A stretch of DNA of 64,000 bases from assembly GCF_003323735.1 (NCBI RefSeq), contig NZ_QOIM01000038.1, positions 1 through 64,000 of the forward strand. Reading direction: 5' to 3'. A program made the position numbers and the translations under genes. This DNA is from Streptomyces reniochalinae (lineage in GTDB: Bacteria; Actinomycetota; Actinomycetes; Streptomycetales; Streptomycetaceae). Under the pieces are notes generated by a model, which had not been told where the DNA came from, made no database searches, and saw only the letters and a program-made list of their open reading frames with translations. Positions 1-7,956 of this stretch are shown in pieces (the stretch's first letter is position 1; each line of letters begins with the position of its first letter).

Positions 1-90
1 TCCCCCACCGAAGCGGGTTCATCGTTCGACTTGCATGTGTTAAGCACGCCGCCAGCGTTCGTCCTGAGCCAGGATCAAACTCTCCGTGAA
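1..90 (-). rRNA. 16S ribosomal RNA, 5' end only
   Basis: Read on the minus strand, these bases are the conserved start of bacterial 16S rRNA, including the universal 27F primer site (AGAGTTTGATCCTGGCTCAG) near positions 64-83 and the following helix typical of Streptomyces. The gene runs off the left edge, so only about 90 of roughly 1,530 nt are present. The mature 5' end is placed near position 90 by similarity to known 16S ends, good to a few bases. Confidence 0.97.
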
Positions 91-230
91 TGCTTCAAAC
101 CATCCACAGGAAGAGCGGAACCAGGAGAGGAATAATCCCCCGGCTCACAGCGTCCTCGCTGTTGTGTATTCCAAAGGAACCTCAACCCACCGGAACAACC
201 CGGCAGGTCGGGGTATCAACATATCTGGCG

Positions 231-261
231 TTGACTTTTGGCACGCTGTTGAGTTCTCAAG
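231..261 (-). promoter_or_regulatory. rRNA leader antitermination/processing motif
   Basis: The minus strand reads CTTGAGAACTCAACAGCGTG followed by CCAAAAGTCAA. This block is highly conserved in actinobacterial rrn leaders and 16S-23S spacers and is usually interpreted as boxA/B/C-type antitermination or processing sequence. The call is by recognition of the motif and its place upstream of 16S. Confidence 0.7.
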
Positions 262-327
262 GAACGGACGCTTCCTTCAAAACCGTCTCACCGGTTTCTC
301 CGGACGTTTGCCCTTTCGGTGTTCACT

Positions 328-357
328 ACTTTAGCTCGTTCTCCCCGAGACTCATAA
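328..357 (-). promoter_or_regulatory. candidate second rrn promoter
   Basis: The minus strand has TAAAGT at 333-328, a good -10, with only a weak -35 (TTATGA, 357-352) 18 bp upstream. Placement within an rrn leader, where tandem promoters are usual, is the main support. Confidence 0.4.
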
Positions 358-508
358 TCGAGTCTTTCCGAATCGTTTTCGGCGTGCCGAAAGCGACCCC
401 GGCGAAGGGGTATACGTTCCTGGGTAGTGATATGCCGCTGCTCGTACGGGGGCGCTCTCACTGGCTAGAAGCCCGTGGCAAGCCGTCCCGTCTTCAGCGG
501 CTCGGTCT

Positions 509-537
509 ACGTTAGGTGGTCGGGCGGGCCGCGTCAA
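509..537 (-). promoter_or_regulatory. rrn promoter overlapping the end of the glycosylase gene
   Basis: On the minus strand TTGACG (537-532) is followed after exactly 17 bp by TAACGT (514-509), a near-consensus HrdB (sigma-70) promoter pointing into the 16S leader. The -35 and spacer lie inside the last codons of the glycosylase gene, and the first three bases of the -10 are its TAA stop codon (514-512). Streptomyces rrn operons normally carry several tandem promoters; this would be the most distal one. Confidence 0.75.
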
Positions 538-1207
538 GCGCCGGTCGGCGGTGCCGTGGTTTGTGCGGGCGGTACGGGCTGACCGTCGGATCGTCGTCGA
601 GCCAGAAGCGCCAGGGGTGGTGGGCGCCCTCTCCGCCGACTCCGGTGCGGGGGCCGCTGCATACCGCGTCGGCGTCACTCGGCTCCCCGGCGAGAACGCT
701 CAGCGGCGCGGTGGCGTCGTGGGAGCACACGTCGGCGCCGTTGAGCTCGCGGTCCACGGCCAGTGCCGTGGCGAGACGGGCGGGGCCCTTGGCGAGCTCC
801 GCGTCCTTGCGGGCCTTGGGCCGGCGGTGTCTGGCCTGGTCCACCCCTTCGAGTACCTCACCCGCGCGGATCAGAACACCGCCTGCATGTCCCTCGGGGC
901 CGCAGACGAGGTTGAGGCTGTACCACATGCCGTAGATGAAGTAGACGTACGCGTGGCCTGGGGGGCCGAACATCGAGGCGTTGCGTTCGGTCCTGCCCCG
1001 GTAGGCGTGGGAGCCGGGGTCGGCCTCACCCGCGTATGCCTCGACCTCCGTGATGCGCAACTGCATGCGCCCCCACGGCGTCGTGCGTACCAGGACGCCG
1101 CCGAGGAGCTCTGGGGCGACATCCAGGACAGGACGGTCGAAGAAGGTTCGGGGGAGGTACGGGTGGTCGCCGGTCGTGCCGGGGTTGCTGTCTCGGCCTG
1201 CGATCAT
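512..1207 (-). CDS. DNA-3-methyladenine glycosylase (AAG/MPG family)
   Basis: Base-excision repair enzyme that removes alkylated purines such as 3-methyladenine. The 231-aa protein is the normal size for the family. LPRTFFDRPVLDVAPELLGG is followed by ITEVEAYAGEADPGSHAYRG, the family active-site region; Glu54 aligns with the catalytic glutamate of human AAG (E125), and the YVYFIYGMWYSLNLVC block follows. I chose ATG at 1207; a GGAGG lies only 2 nt upstream, so the start is tentative. The open frame extends upstream to 1339, but that part has no similarity. The stop codon forms part of an rrn promoter -10. It is divergent from spo0M. Confidence 0.9.
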   Translation of the reverse strand: MIAGRDSNPGTTGDHPYLPRTFFDRPVLDVAPELLGGVLVRTTPWGRMQLRITEVEAYAGEADPGSHAYRGRTERNASMFGPPGHAYVYFIYGMWYSLNLVCGPEGHAGGVLIRAGEVLEGVDQARHRRPKARKDAELAKGPARLATALAVDRELNGADVCSHDATAPLSVLAGEPSDADAVCSGPRTGVGGEGAHHPWRFWLDDDPTVSPYRPHKPRHRRPALDAARPTT

Positions 1208-1310
1208 GCCCTCCGAGCGTACAAGAACCGCATGGAGGAGCGGCGCGCGAGCGCCGTGACACGAGAACTGGCCGCGCTTCCGCCGGGAAGCCGGATGGGG
1301 AGGACGAGGG

Positions 1311-2093
1311 ATGGGCTTCAAGAAGCTGTTCGCGAGCATGGGTATGGGCAGCGCGTCCGTCGATACGGTGCTGCACGAGCCGCACGCCGTGCCCGGGGGC
1401 GTGGTCCAGGGTGAGGTGCGGATCGAGGGCGGCTCCGTCGAGCAGGAGATCCAGGCGCTGTCCGTGGGTCTTCAGGCCCGGGTCGAGGTGGAGACGAACG
1501 ACGGCGAGACGCATCAGAACATCGAGTTCGGCACCCAGCAGCTCGGTGGCCAGCTGACCCTGCACGAGGGCGCTTCGCACGTGGTGCCCTTCAGCCTCGA
1601 GGTTCCGTGGGAGACGCCGGTCACCACGTTCCTGGGGCAGCAGCTGCGGGGCATGCAGCTCGGGGTGTGCACGGAGCTGGCGATCGCGCGGGCCGTGGAC
1701 TCGACCGACCTGGACCCGGTGGAGATCCACCCGCTGCCCGCGCAGCAGGCGATTCTGGACGCGTTCGGGCAGCTGGGTTTCCGCTTCAAGTCGGCGGACA
1801 TGGAGAAGGGGCACATCCGCAACACGCGGCAGCGGCTGCCCTTCTACCAGGAGATCGAGTTCCACGCGCCGCAGCAGTACCGGGGGCTCAACCAGGTCGA
1901 GCTGTCCTTCGTCGCGGACTCGCGCGGGATGGACGTGGTGCTGGAGATGGACAAGAAGCCGGGGCTGTTCTCGGAGGGCAGCGACACCTTCCGCGCGTTC
2001 CCCGTGGACTTCGACACCTACCAGCAGACGGACTGGGCCGGGTACCTCAACCAGTGGCTGGCCGAGGTCGGCGGGAAGCGCAACTGGTTCTGA
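1311..2093 (+). CDS. Spo0M/arrestin-like sporulation control protein
   Basis: 260-aa protein of the SpoOM family, cytosolic beta-sandwich proteins of arrestin-like fold that influence sporulation or cell division in Bacillus and are common in actinobacteria. It begins MGFKKLFASMGMGSASVDTV, followed by the typical GGVVQGEVRIEGGSVEQEI strand pattern; no signal peptide or membrane segment. A purine-rich stretch (GGGGAGGACGAGGG) precedes the ATG. It is divergent from the glycosylase and convergent with the barstar-like gene. The molecular function in Streptomyces is not established. Confidence 0.85.
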   Translation: MGFKKLFASMGMGSASVDTVLHEPHAVPGGVVQGEVRIEGGSVEQEIQALSVGLQARVEVETNDGETHQNIEFGTQQLGGQLTLHEGASHVVPFSLEVPWETPVTTFLGQQLRGMQLGVCTELAIARAVDSTDLDPVEIHPLPAQQAILDAFGQLGFRFKSADMEKGHIRNTRQRLPFYQEIEFHAPQQYRGLNQVELSFVADSRGMDVVLEMDKKPGLFSEGSDTFRAFPVDFDTYQQTDWAGYLNQWLAEVGGKRNWF

Positions 2094-2186
2094 CGCGGCC
2101 GGGGCGGTACGGCCCGCTCGGCTCTCCCTCTCGGCCCCGCTCGGCTCTCCCAGCCGGGCGCCGGCTGCGGCGCACCGCGGCCCCGC

Positions 2187-2618
2187 TCAGCCCAGCAGGA
2201 TGCTGAGCGGGGTCTCGCGTACCGCCCAGAAGCCGACGGCGGCGGTGAAGACCTCAGCGGCGGCTGCCGCGTCCTCGGGGTCGGCGGCTTCGAACTCCGT
2301 CCAGCCGGTGGCCAGGAACAGGTAGCCGCGGGTCTCGCCCCACCAGGACAGGTCGGTGAGGAGGTCGGCGAGGGCGTCCCAGTTGCGGCCGAAGTAGGCG
2401 GGGAGTTCCAGTCCGGTGGCGCAACGCTCCATGAAGTCGGCTTTGTTGCCGACGCCGGTCAGGTCCACGACCGCGTCGAACCAGCCGGCTGCGTCCGCCT
2501 GCATGAGGGCGTCGGGGCCCACGGAGGGGAACCGGTAGACGCCGGGGGGCACCGAGGCGTCGAAGAGGCCGGGAAGGTCCGCCTGGGGCAGCTCGGGCAG
2601 TTCCACGGGGCTGGTCAT
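2187..2618 (-). CDS. Barstar-family (RNase inhibitor-like) protein
   Basis: 143-aa protein with the barstar core: FMERCATGLELPAYFGRNWD followed by ALADLLTDLSWW, the conserved GxNWDALxDxL helix region that contacts barnase. Barstar proteins bind and neutralise secreted RNases. ATG at 2618 is chosen; the frame is open to 2723, but the extra 35 residues are Arg/Pro-rich and look non-coding. No barnase-like RNase gene lies beside it, so it is an orphan here. It is divergent from the PEBP-like gene and convergent with spo0M. Confidence 0.75.
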   Translation of the reverse strand: MTSPVELPELPQADLPGLFDASVPPGVYRFPSVGPDALMQADAAGWFDAVVDLTGVGNKADFMERCATGLELPAYFGRNWDALADLLTDLSWWGETRGYLFLATGWTEFEAADPEDAAAAAEVFTAAVGFWAVRETPLSILLG

Positions 2619-2795
2619 CTCATACCACCGCTTCGGGTCTCGTCGTGGGCACTCGCTCGAAGGCGCCCGCGGCTGCGGGCGTGGGGCCGGGGTGTACGGG
2701 GCGCGCTCTCGCACCCTGGACATGGTGGCAAAGAGAGGCTGCCTCGATCGTTAGGCTGGCCGGTACAGCGATTCGCGTGACGAGGAGGTTCCGAC

Positions 2796-3335
2796 GTGAC
2801 CGACCAGCAACGGCGCCCGCTCCCCCATGACTTCCACCCCCCGGTGCCGTCGATTCGTGTGGTGAGCGACGATCTGGCGGACGGCGGCCATCTGGGTTCC
2901 GCACAGGTGTACGCGGAGGGGAACACCTCTCCGCACCTGCGCTGGGAGGGCGCCCCGGAGGGGACGAAGAGCTACGCCGTGACGTGCTTCGACCCGGACG
3001 CGCCGACCGGCAGCGGTTTCTGGCACTGGTCCGTCTTCGACATCCCGGCCTCGGTGACCGAGCTGCCCGCGGGTGCCGGCACGGGTGAGATGCCGGGGCT
3101 CCCCGAGGGGGCCGTGCACGTGCGCAACGACTTCGGGACGCGGGACTTCGGCGGGGCCGCGCCGCCGCCCGGGGACGGGCCGCACCGCTACGTGTTCACC
3201 GTCTACGCCGTGGACGCGGAGAAGCTCGGTCCCGACGCCGGTGCGACGCCCGCCTTCGTCGGGTTCAACCTGCGCTTCCACACGCTGGCGCGGGGGAACG
3301 TCATCGGCGAGTACGAGATCCCTGCGGAGGGCTGA
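2796..3335 (+). CDS. YbhB/YbcL (PEBP, Raf-kinase-inhibitor-like) protein
   Basis: 179-aa phosphatidylethanolamine-binding-fold protein. The ligand-pocket motifs are present: SPHLRWEGAPEGTKSYAVTC followed by FDPDAPTGSGFWHW (the DPDAP-HW signature), and the C-terminal GPHRYVFTVYAVD strand. The bacterial role is generally unknown. The GTG start is supported by a strong ribosome site (GAGGAGG, 2782-2788) 7 nt upstream. No signal peptide, so probably cytosolic. A perfect 13-bp hairpin 80 nt after the stop probably ends the transcript. Confidence 0.92.
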   Translation: MTDQQRRPLPHDFHPPVPSIRVVSDDLADGGHLGSAQVYAEGNTSPHLRWEGAPEGTKSYAVTCFDPDAPTGSGFWHWSVFDIPASVTELPAGAGTGEMPGLPEGAVHVRNDFGTRDFGGAAPPPGDGPHRYVFTVYAVDAEKLGPDAGATPAFVGFNLRFHTLARGNVIGEYEIPAEG

Positions 3336-3414
3336 CGGGCTCACCGACTGCCCGGCCGCTCGGCTGACCGGCTCCCCGGGAGACCGGCTTCCGGACGGCC
3401 GGCCGGAAGAATTC

Positions 3415-3445
3415 CGTTGCGCCGCGCCTCGTGCGCGGCGCAACG
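3415..3445 (+). terminator. Terminator-like hairpin after the PEBP gene
   Basis: CGTTGCGCCGCGC (3415-3427) and its exact complement (3433-3445) flank the 5-nt loop CTCGT, a perfect 13-bp stem. There is no T-tract, as is common for Streptomyces terminators. Confidence 0.65.
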
Positions 3446-3947
3446 TGTATCCGGGCAGTCGGCACCGTGGCGCGGTACGCCACCGCGAGCGGGGACGGCA
3501 GGCGCTCATCGACGCCGCCGTCCGCCGGAGTCCGGCCGGGGGTCGGACGGCCGCGCCGGCTGCCTCCGACGCCCCTCACCGGTCACCCGCGTCACCGCGG
3601 ACACGCCCCCTTCTGCATGACGCCCTTCATGACTCCCTTCATGGCGCCCCTTTCCCTGACGCTCCCTTCTCTCCGGGGCGCCTGCTTCTCCCGGGCGGCC
3701 CCTCCCCCGCTGCCCGGCCGCCCGTTCGGCCCGCACCGGGCCTCCCTTTCCTCTGTGACCTGGAGTTCCCGCGCCCTTCATGCGTCGTACAGCGGGCAGA
3801 AATTGCGTTGTCGGCCTGCGGGGACAGCGGCACAGTGGAGCCACCCTGGCGCGGGTGCGCACGGGGTGAAGGCGGAGGAAGCCGGAGAAGTCGCCGAAAT
3901 CGGAAAAGACCGAGGGATCCGAGGGGGTCCAAGGGGAGGCGGGCGGG
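3446..3947. other. Intergenic stretch with no convincing gene
   Basis: Roughly 500 bp between the hairpin and the HNH gene. Several frames stay open on both strands, but their translations are Arg/Pro/Ala-rich with no domain, as expected from GC bias. It contains a 12-bp imperfect triple repeat (CATGACGCCCTT type, 3616-3651). The promoter of the HNH gene presumably lies in the right-hand part. Confidence 0.5.
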
Positions 3948-4460
3948 ATGCGGGAGACGTTGGTGCTCAACGCGAGCTTCGAGCCACTGTCGACGGTGTC
4001 GCTGCGGCGCGCCGTGGTGCTCGTGATGCGGGAGAAGGCCGTCGTCGAGCAGTCGCATCCCGGGCTGAGGGTGCGCGCGGCGCAGCTGGACATACCGGTG
4101 CCGCAGGTGATCAGGCTGCGCAGGTTCGTGAGAGTGCCGTTCCGACAACGGGCGTCGTGGTCGCGCCGGGGCGTGCTGGTGCGGGACCGGCACAGGTGTG
4201 CGTACTGCGGGCGCCGGGCGACGACGGTGGACCACGTCGTCCCGCGGTCGCACGGGGGCGGGGACACGTGGCTGAACACGGTCGCCGCGTGTGCCGCGGA
4301 CAATCACAGGAAGGCGGACCGTACGCCCGCGCAGGCGGGTATGCGGCTGCTGGTGAAGCCGTTCGAGCCGACGCCCGCGGACTCCCTGCTGCTGGCGCTG
4401 GGGCTCGGGGAGGGTGACACGCTCCCCGAGTGGCTGAGCGTGCCGGCGGCAACGGCGTGA
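3948..4460 (+). CDS. HNH endonuclease
   Basis: 170-aa protein with a C-terminal HNH nuclease module: CAYC (residues 84-87), DHVVPRSHGG (95-104) with the catalytic His96, then WLNTVAACAADNHRKADRTP with Asn110 and His120. The second zinc half-knuckle reads CAAD instead of the usual CxxC, so Asp118 may be the fourth metal ligand; I recall the same substitution in Streptomyces relatives. GGGGAGG precedes the ATG by about 7 nt. Small HNH proteins of this type are widespread and mostly uncharacterised; there is no neighbouring methylase or toxin. Confidence 0.85.
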   Translation: MRETLVLNASFEPLSTVSLRRAVVLVMREKAVVEQSHPGLRVRAAQLDIPVPQVIRLRRFVRVPFRQRASWSRRGVLVRDRHRCAYCGRRATTVDHVVPRSHGGGDTWLNTVAACAADNHRKADRTPAQAGMRLLVKPFEPTPADSLLLALGLGEGDTLPEWLSVPAATA

Positions 4461-4461
4461 G

Positions 4462-4500
4462 GTCCCTGCGCCGCCCGGACCCGCGGGCGGCGGAAGGGAC
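4462..4500. terminator. Bidirectional terminator between convergent genes
   Basis: GTCCCT-GC-GCCGCCCG (4462-4477) pairs with CGGGCGGC-GGA-AGGGAC (4484-4500), an interrupted 14-bp stem placed exactly between the convergent HNH and TauE-like genes. Confidence 0.55.
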
Positions 4501-4526
4501 GTCGCCGGCCGCGGCGGCCCCTCGGA

Positions 4527-5294
4527 TCAGTCCAGTACCAGCTGAACGATGGCGACCAGGCCGACGGCGACGATGACGCCGCGGAGCACCCCGGGGGCCA
4601 GCTTGCGTCCGATGCGGGCGCCGAGCTGGCCCCCGGCTGCGGATCCGAGTGCGATCAGCAGGACGGCCGTCCAGTCGACGTCGGCGACGAAGACGAAGAA
4701 GACGGCTGCGACGCCGTTGACGACGGCTCCGAGGACGTTCTTGACGGCGTTGATGCGCTGGAGGTCGTCGTTGAGCAGCAGCCCCATCAGCGCCACGTAG
4801 ATGACGCCCTGGGCGGCGCCGAAGTATCCGCCGTAGGCGCTGGCGACGAGGATGCCGCTCTGGAGCGGGATGCCGCCGTGCGGGTGTCCCGCGCTGTCCT
4901 TGCGTTCGCGCCGGCGGCGGACGGCGGCCGCCAGCCGGGGCTGGAAGACGACGAGGACGAGCGCGACCGCGATCAGCACCGGGACGATCATGTCGAAGGC
5001 GCTGCTGGGAAGGGTGAGCAGCAGGATCGCGCCGGTCAGCCCGCCGAGGAGGGCGACGCCGCCGAGCCGCAGGACGCGGCTGCGCTGGCCGCGCAGCTCC
5101 CTGCGGTATCCGATGGCTCCGCTGACGGAGCCGGGGACCAGACCGATGGTGTTGGAGACGTTGGCGGTCACCGGCGGCAGGCCGACGGCGAGCAGGACGG
5201 GGAAGGTGATGAGGGTGCCGGAGCCGACGACGGTGTTGATGCCGCCGGCGGCGATCCCCGCGGCGCAGACGGCGACTGCCTCCCATATGGTCAC
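4527..5294 (-). CDS. Sulfite exporter TauE/SafE-family membrane protein
   Basis: 255-aa polytopic inner-membrane protein with about eight hydrophobic segments. The family signature of two related halves is visible: AAGIAAGGINTVVGSGTLIT near the N-terminus and YGGYFGAAQGVIYVALMGL in the second half. Members export small organosulfur or sulfonate anions, or are of unknown substrate; nothing in the context fixes the substrate. The GTG start has GGAGGGG 7 nt upstream. It is a single-gene unit. Confidence 0.88.
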   Translation of the reverse strand: MTIWEAVAVCAAGIAAGGINTVVGSGTLITFPVLLAVGLPPVTANVSNTIGLVPGSVSGAIGYRRELRGQRSRVLRLGGVALLGGLTGAILLLTLPSSAFDMIVPVLIAVALVLVVFQPRLAAAVRRRRERKDSAGHPHGGIPLQSGILVASAYGGYFGAAQGVIYVALMGLLLNDDLQRINAVKNVLGAVVNGVAAVFFVFVADVDWTAVLLIALGSAAGGQLGARIGRKLAPGVLRGVIVAVGLVAIVQLVLD

Positions 5295-5375
5295 GCGAAG
5301 CCCCTCCGGTGATCGGTGTCAGTGGCACTGATCATGCCCGAGGGGCGGGTGCGCGCGTGTGCCGCGTCCGGCTTC

Positions 5376-5439
5376 CGGACGAAGCGGTTCCCCGACGAAG
5401 CGGTGCCCGGGCGACGCGGCTGCCGGACGACGCGGTTCC
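5376..5439. repeat. 16-bp tandem repeat, about four copies
   Basis: Four contiguous 16-bp units of the form CGGACGAAGCGGTTCC (5376-5391, 5392-5407, 5408-5423, 5424-5439), with units 2-4 diverged by a few bases. They lie in the 248-bp gap between the SPFH stop and the TauE-like start. Confidence 0.75.
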
Positions 5440-5542
5440 GGGTGGTGGGCCGGCGGCGGGAGCCGAGCCGCCGCCCGTCGCCGCCCGGTCCGCCGCGGGT
5501 CCTTCGGGCTCCGTGGCCGCTCAGGGCGGCGCCCGGGGCCGC

Positions 5543-6520
5543 TCAGGAGTCGAGCGGGGGCTGCTCGCGCGGGGGCTTGGTGACGGCCGGCGGGGTCATC
5601 TGGCTGGGGACGCCGCCGCGGCTGCCGCCGTTGCCGCCTCCGCTGTCGGGGCGGAAGTTGTCGAGGGCGCCGCCGAGGCCCTTGAGCGCGTCGCCGATCT
5701 CGCTCGGCACGATCCAGAGCTTGTTGGCGTCGCCCTCGGCGATCTTCGGCAGCATCTGGAGGTACTGGTAGGAGAGCAGCTTCTGGTCCGGGTCTCCCGC
5801 GTGGATCGACTCGAACACCGTGCGAATGGCCTGCGCCTCACCTTCGGCGCGGAGCGCGGCGGAGCGGGACTCACCTTCGGCGCGCAGGATGGCCGACTGC
5901 TTCTCGCCTTCGGCGGTGAGGATCGCCGACTGGCGGACACCCTCGGCCTGGAGGATCGCGGCGCGCTTGTCACGGTCGGCGCGCATCTGCTTCTCCATCG
6001 AGTCCTGGATGGAGGTCGGCGGCTCGATGGCCTTGAGTTCGACGCGGTTGACGCGGATGCCCCACTTGCCCGTGGCCTCGTCGAGGACGCCGCGCAGTGC
6101 TGCGTTGATCTCCTCGCGGGAGGTGAGGGTGCGCTCCAGGTCCATGCCGCCGATGATGTTGCGCAGCGTGGTGACGGTGAGCTGCTCGATCGCCTGGATG
6201 TAGCTGGCGACCTCGTAGGTGGCGGCCCTGGCGTCGGTGACCTGGTAGTAGATGACGGTGTCGATGTTCACCACGAGGTTGTCCTGGGTGATCACCGGCT
6301 GCGGGGGGAAGGGCACGACCTGCTCACGGAGGTCGACGCGGTTGCGGACCGTGTCGATGAAGGGGACGACGATGTTGAGGCCCGCGTTCAGGGTGCGGGT
6401 GTAGCGTCCGAAGCGCTCCACGATCGCGGCGCTGGCCTGTGGGATCACCTGGATCGTCTTGATGAGCGCGATACAGACGAGCACCACCAGGATGATCAGG
6501 ACGATGATGATGGCGTCCAC
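5543..6520 (-). CDS. SPFH/Band 7 (stomatin-like, QmcA-type) membrane protein
   Basis: 325-aa protein. The N-terminal membrane anchor IIIVLIILVVLVCIALIK is followed by the SPFH domain (about residues 25-180; IVERFGRYTRTLNAGLNIVV, VDLREQVVPFPPQPV). An Ala/Glu-rich coiled-coil region follows, with repeated SAILRAEGE-type units (about 195-245). Such proteins form large oligomeric membrane scaffolds with NfeD partners, as the gene order here suggests. The tail is Gly/Pro-rich and probably disordered. The start is GTG. Confidence 0.93.
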   Translation of the reverse strand: MDAIIIVLIILVVLVCIALIKTIQVIPQASAAIVERFGRYTRTLNAGLNIVVPFIDTVRNRVDLREQVVPFPPQPVITQDNLVVNIDTVIYYQVTDARAATYEVASYIQAIEQLTVTTLRNIIGGMDLERTLTSREEINAALRGVLDEATGKWGIRVNRVELKAIEPPTSIQDSMEKQMRADRDKRAAILQAEGVRQSAILTAEGEKQSAILRAEGESRSAALRAEGEAQAIRTVFESIHAGDPDQKLLSYQYLQMLPKIAEGDANKLWIVPSEIGDALKGLGGALDNFRPDSGGGNGGSRGGVPSQMTPPAVTKPPREQPPLDS

Positions 6521-6604
6521 GGCCTTGCCCCCTGCATCTTGTTATCGCCTCTTGTGTACGTGCCGCTCGTGCAACTGCCGCTCGCTGTGCGGTTGCTCAC
6601 GCCA

Positions 6605-7036
6605 TCACATCACGACGGCGGTGGCTCCGTCGATCTCGACCACATCCACCTCACTGCCCGGCTCGTGGGTCGTCGACGCGTCGAGCGCGCGGGCCGACCA
6701 GATCTCGCCTGCGAGCTTGATGCGGCCGCTGCGCCCGTCGACCTGCTCCAGCACCACGGCCTGCCGGCCCTTGAGCGCCTCCACGCCGCTGGCCAGCGCG
6801 GGCCGTTCGGCACGGGAGCGGCGCGCGAGCGGCCGTACGACCAGGATCAGGGCCACCGACACGACGGCGAAGACCACGACCTGGGGGACGGCACCCCCAC
6901 CGAGCCCGGCCGTTCCCGCGGCCGCGACCGCGCCCACCGCGAGCATGCCGAACTCGGGCATGGCCGTGATGATGAGCGGGATTCCCAGCGCTGCGGCGGC
7001 CACCAGCCACCAAACCCATGCATCCACAGGTCCCAT
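6605..7036 (-). CDS. NfeD-like membrane protein
   Basis: 143-aa short NfeD (no protease domain). Two to three N-terminal membrane segments (VWWLVAAAALGIPLIITAMP and the following hydrophobic stretch) precede a C-terminal OB-fold (KGRQAVVLEQVDGRSGRIKL, WSARALDASTTHEPGSEVDV). These NfeD proteins act with SPFH partners; the SPFH gene starts 84 nt downstream in the same direction. It lies 13 nt after the ABC ATPase gene, so all three are likely cotranscribed. Confidence 0.9.
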   Translation of the reverse strand: MGPVDAWVWWLVAAAALGIPLIITAMPEFGMLAVGAVAAAGTAGLGGGAVPQVVVFAVVSVALILVVRPLARRSRAERPALASGVEALKGRQAVVLEQVDGRSGRIKLAGEIWSARALDASTTHEPGSEVDVVEIDGATAVVM

Positions 7037-7049
7037 GGTAGGCGCGAGC

Positions 7050-7841
7050 TCAGCGCAGCGGCAGGCCCTGAGCGGTCCAACGGCCGTTCTGTGTCTCGAC
7101 GACGAGCGGGAGGCCGAAGCACAGCGAGAGGTTACGGGAGGTCAGTTCCGTCTCCAGCGGGCCCGCGGCCAGCACCCGGCCCTGGCGGATCATCAGCGCG
7201 TGGGTGAAGCCGGGCGGGATCTCCTCGACGTGGTGGGTGACCATCAGCATGGAGGGGGCGTAGGAGTCGCGCGCGAGCCGTCCGAGGCGGCGGACGAGGT
7301 CTTCGCGCCCGCCCAGGTCGAGCCCGGCGGCGGGCTCGTCGAGGAGCAGCAGTTCGGGGTCGGTCATCATGGCGCGGGCGATCATGGTGCGCTTGCGCTC
7401 GCCCTCGGAGAGGGTGCCGAACCTGCGGTCGAGGTACTCGGACATGCCCAGGCGGTCGAGGAAGGCTCGGGCGCGGTCCTCGTCGACCTTCTCGTAGTTC
7501 TCCTGCCAGTGCGCCGTCATGCCGTAGGCGGCGGTGAGCACGGTCTCCAGCACGGTTTGGCGGCGGGGAAGTTTTTCGGCCATCGCGATGCTGGCCATGC
7601 CGACGCGCGGGCGCAGCTCGAACACGTCGACGCTGCCGAGCTGTTCGCCCAGGATGCGGGCGGAGCCCGAGGTCGGGAAGAGGTAGCTGGAGGCGATGTT
7701 GAGCAGGGTGGTCTTGCCCGCTCCGTTGGGACCGAGGATGACCCAGCGCTCGCCCTCCTTGACCGACCAGGAGACGTCTTCCACCAGAGCGCGTCCGTCG
7801 CGGACCACGGATACGTCCACCAGCTCCAGTACTTCGCTCAT
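7050..7841 (-). CDS. ABC transporter ATP-binding protein
   Basis: 263-aa single ABC ATPase: Walker A GPNGAGKT (about residues 37-44), signature LSEGERKR, Walker B ELLLLDEPAAGLD and the switch histidine in MLMVTHHVEE. No permease gene is adjacent. The neighbours are NfeD and SPFH, so it may serve a distant permease or be a soluble ATPase. GGAGA lies 11 nt before the ATG. Confidence 0.9.
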   Translation of the reverse strand: MSEVLELVDVSVVRDGRALVEDVSWSVKEGERWVILGPNGAGKTTLLNIASSYLFPTSGSARILGEQLGSVDVFELRPRVGMASIAMAEKLPRRQTVLETVLTAAYGMTAHWQENYEKVDEDRARAFLDRLGMSEYLDRRFGTLSEGERKRTMIARAMMTDPELLLLDEPAAGLDLGGREDLVRRLGRLARDSYAPSMLMVTHHVEEIPPGFTHALMIRQGRVLAAGPLETELTSRNLSLCFGLPLVVETQNGRWTAQGLPLR

Positions 7842-7956
7842 GAGCGCGTTGTCTCCTATTGCAGTCGCGTTTGAGTGCCTGTGGGCACATTCCCCAGGAG
7901 AAAACCTACGCCACCGTGTGCGAAAGCCTCTCCCTAGGCTTCCCTAGGCTGGGTCC

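Larger units (their letters stand above)
91..502 (-). other. rrn operon leader (pre-16S)
   Basis: About 410 nt without a protein gene between the mature 16S end and the predicted upstream start site. It is less GC-rich than the neighbouring coding DNA and holds the leader antitermination-type motif and candidate downstream promoters. The short open frames at 86-515 are discounted because this is transcribed rRNA leader. Sequences flanking mature 16S normally pair for RNase III processing; I did not map that stem. Confidence 0.8.

Noticed and set aside
86..515. Two short open frames upstream of the 16S gene
   Set aside because: They lie in the rRNA leader and run antisense to it; no ribosome site or coding signature.
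3506..4303. Minus-strand 265-aa frame covering the gap before the HNH gene
   Set aside because: Overlaps the HNH gene antisense, and its remaining part is compositionally biased with no domain or convincing start.
5309..7207. A 632-aa plus-strand open frame
   Set aside because: Antisense shadow of the SPFH and NfeD genes; the translation has no recognisable fold.
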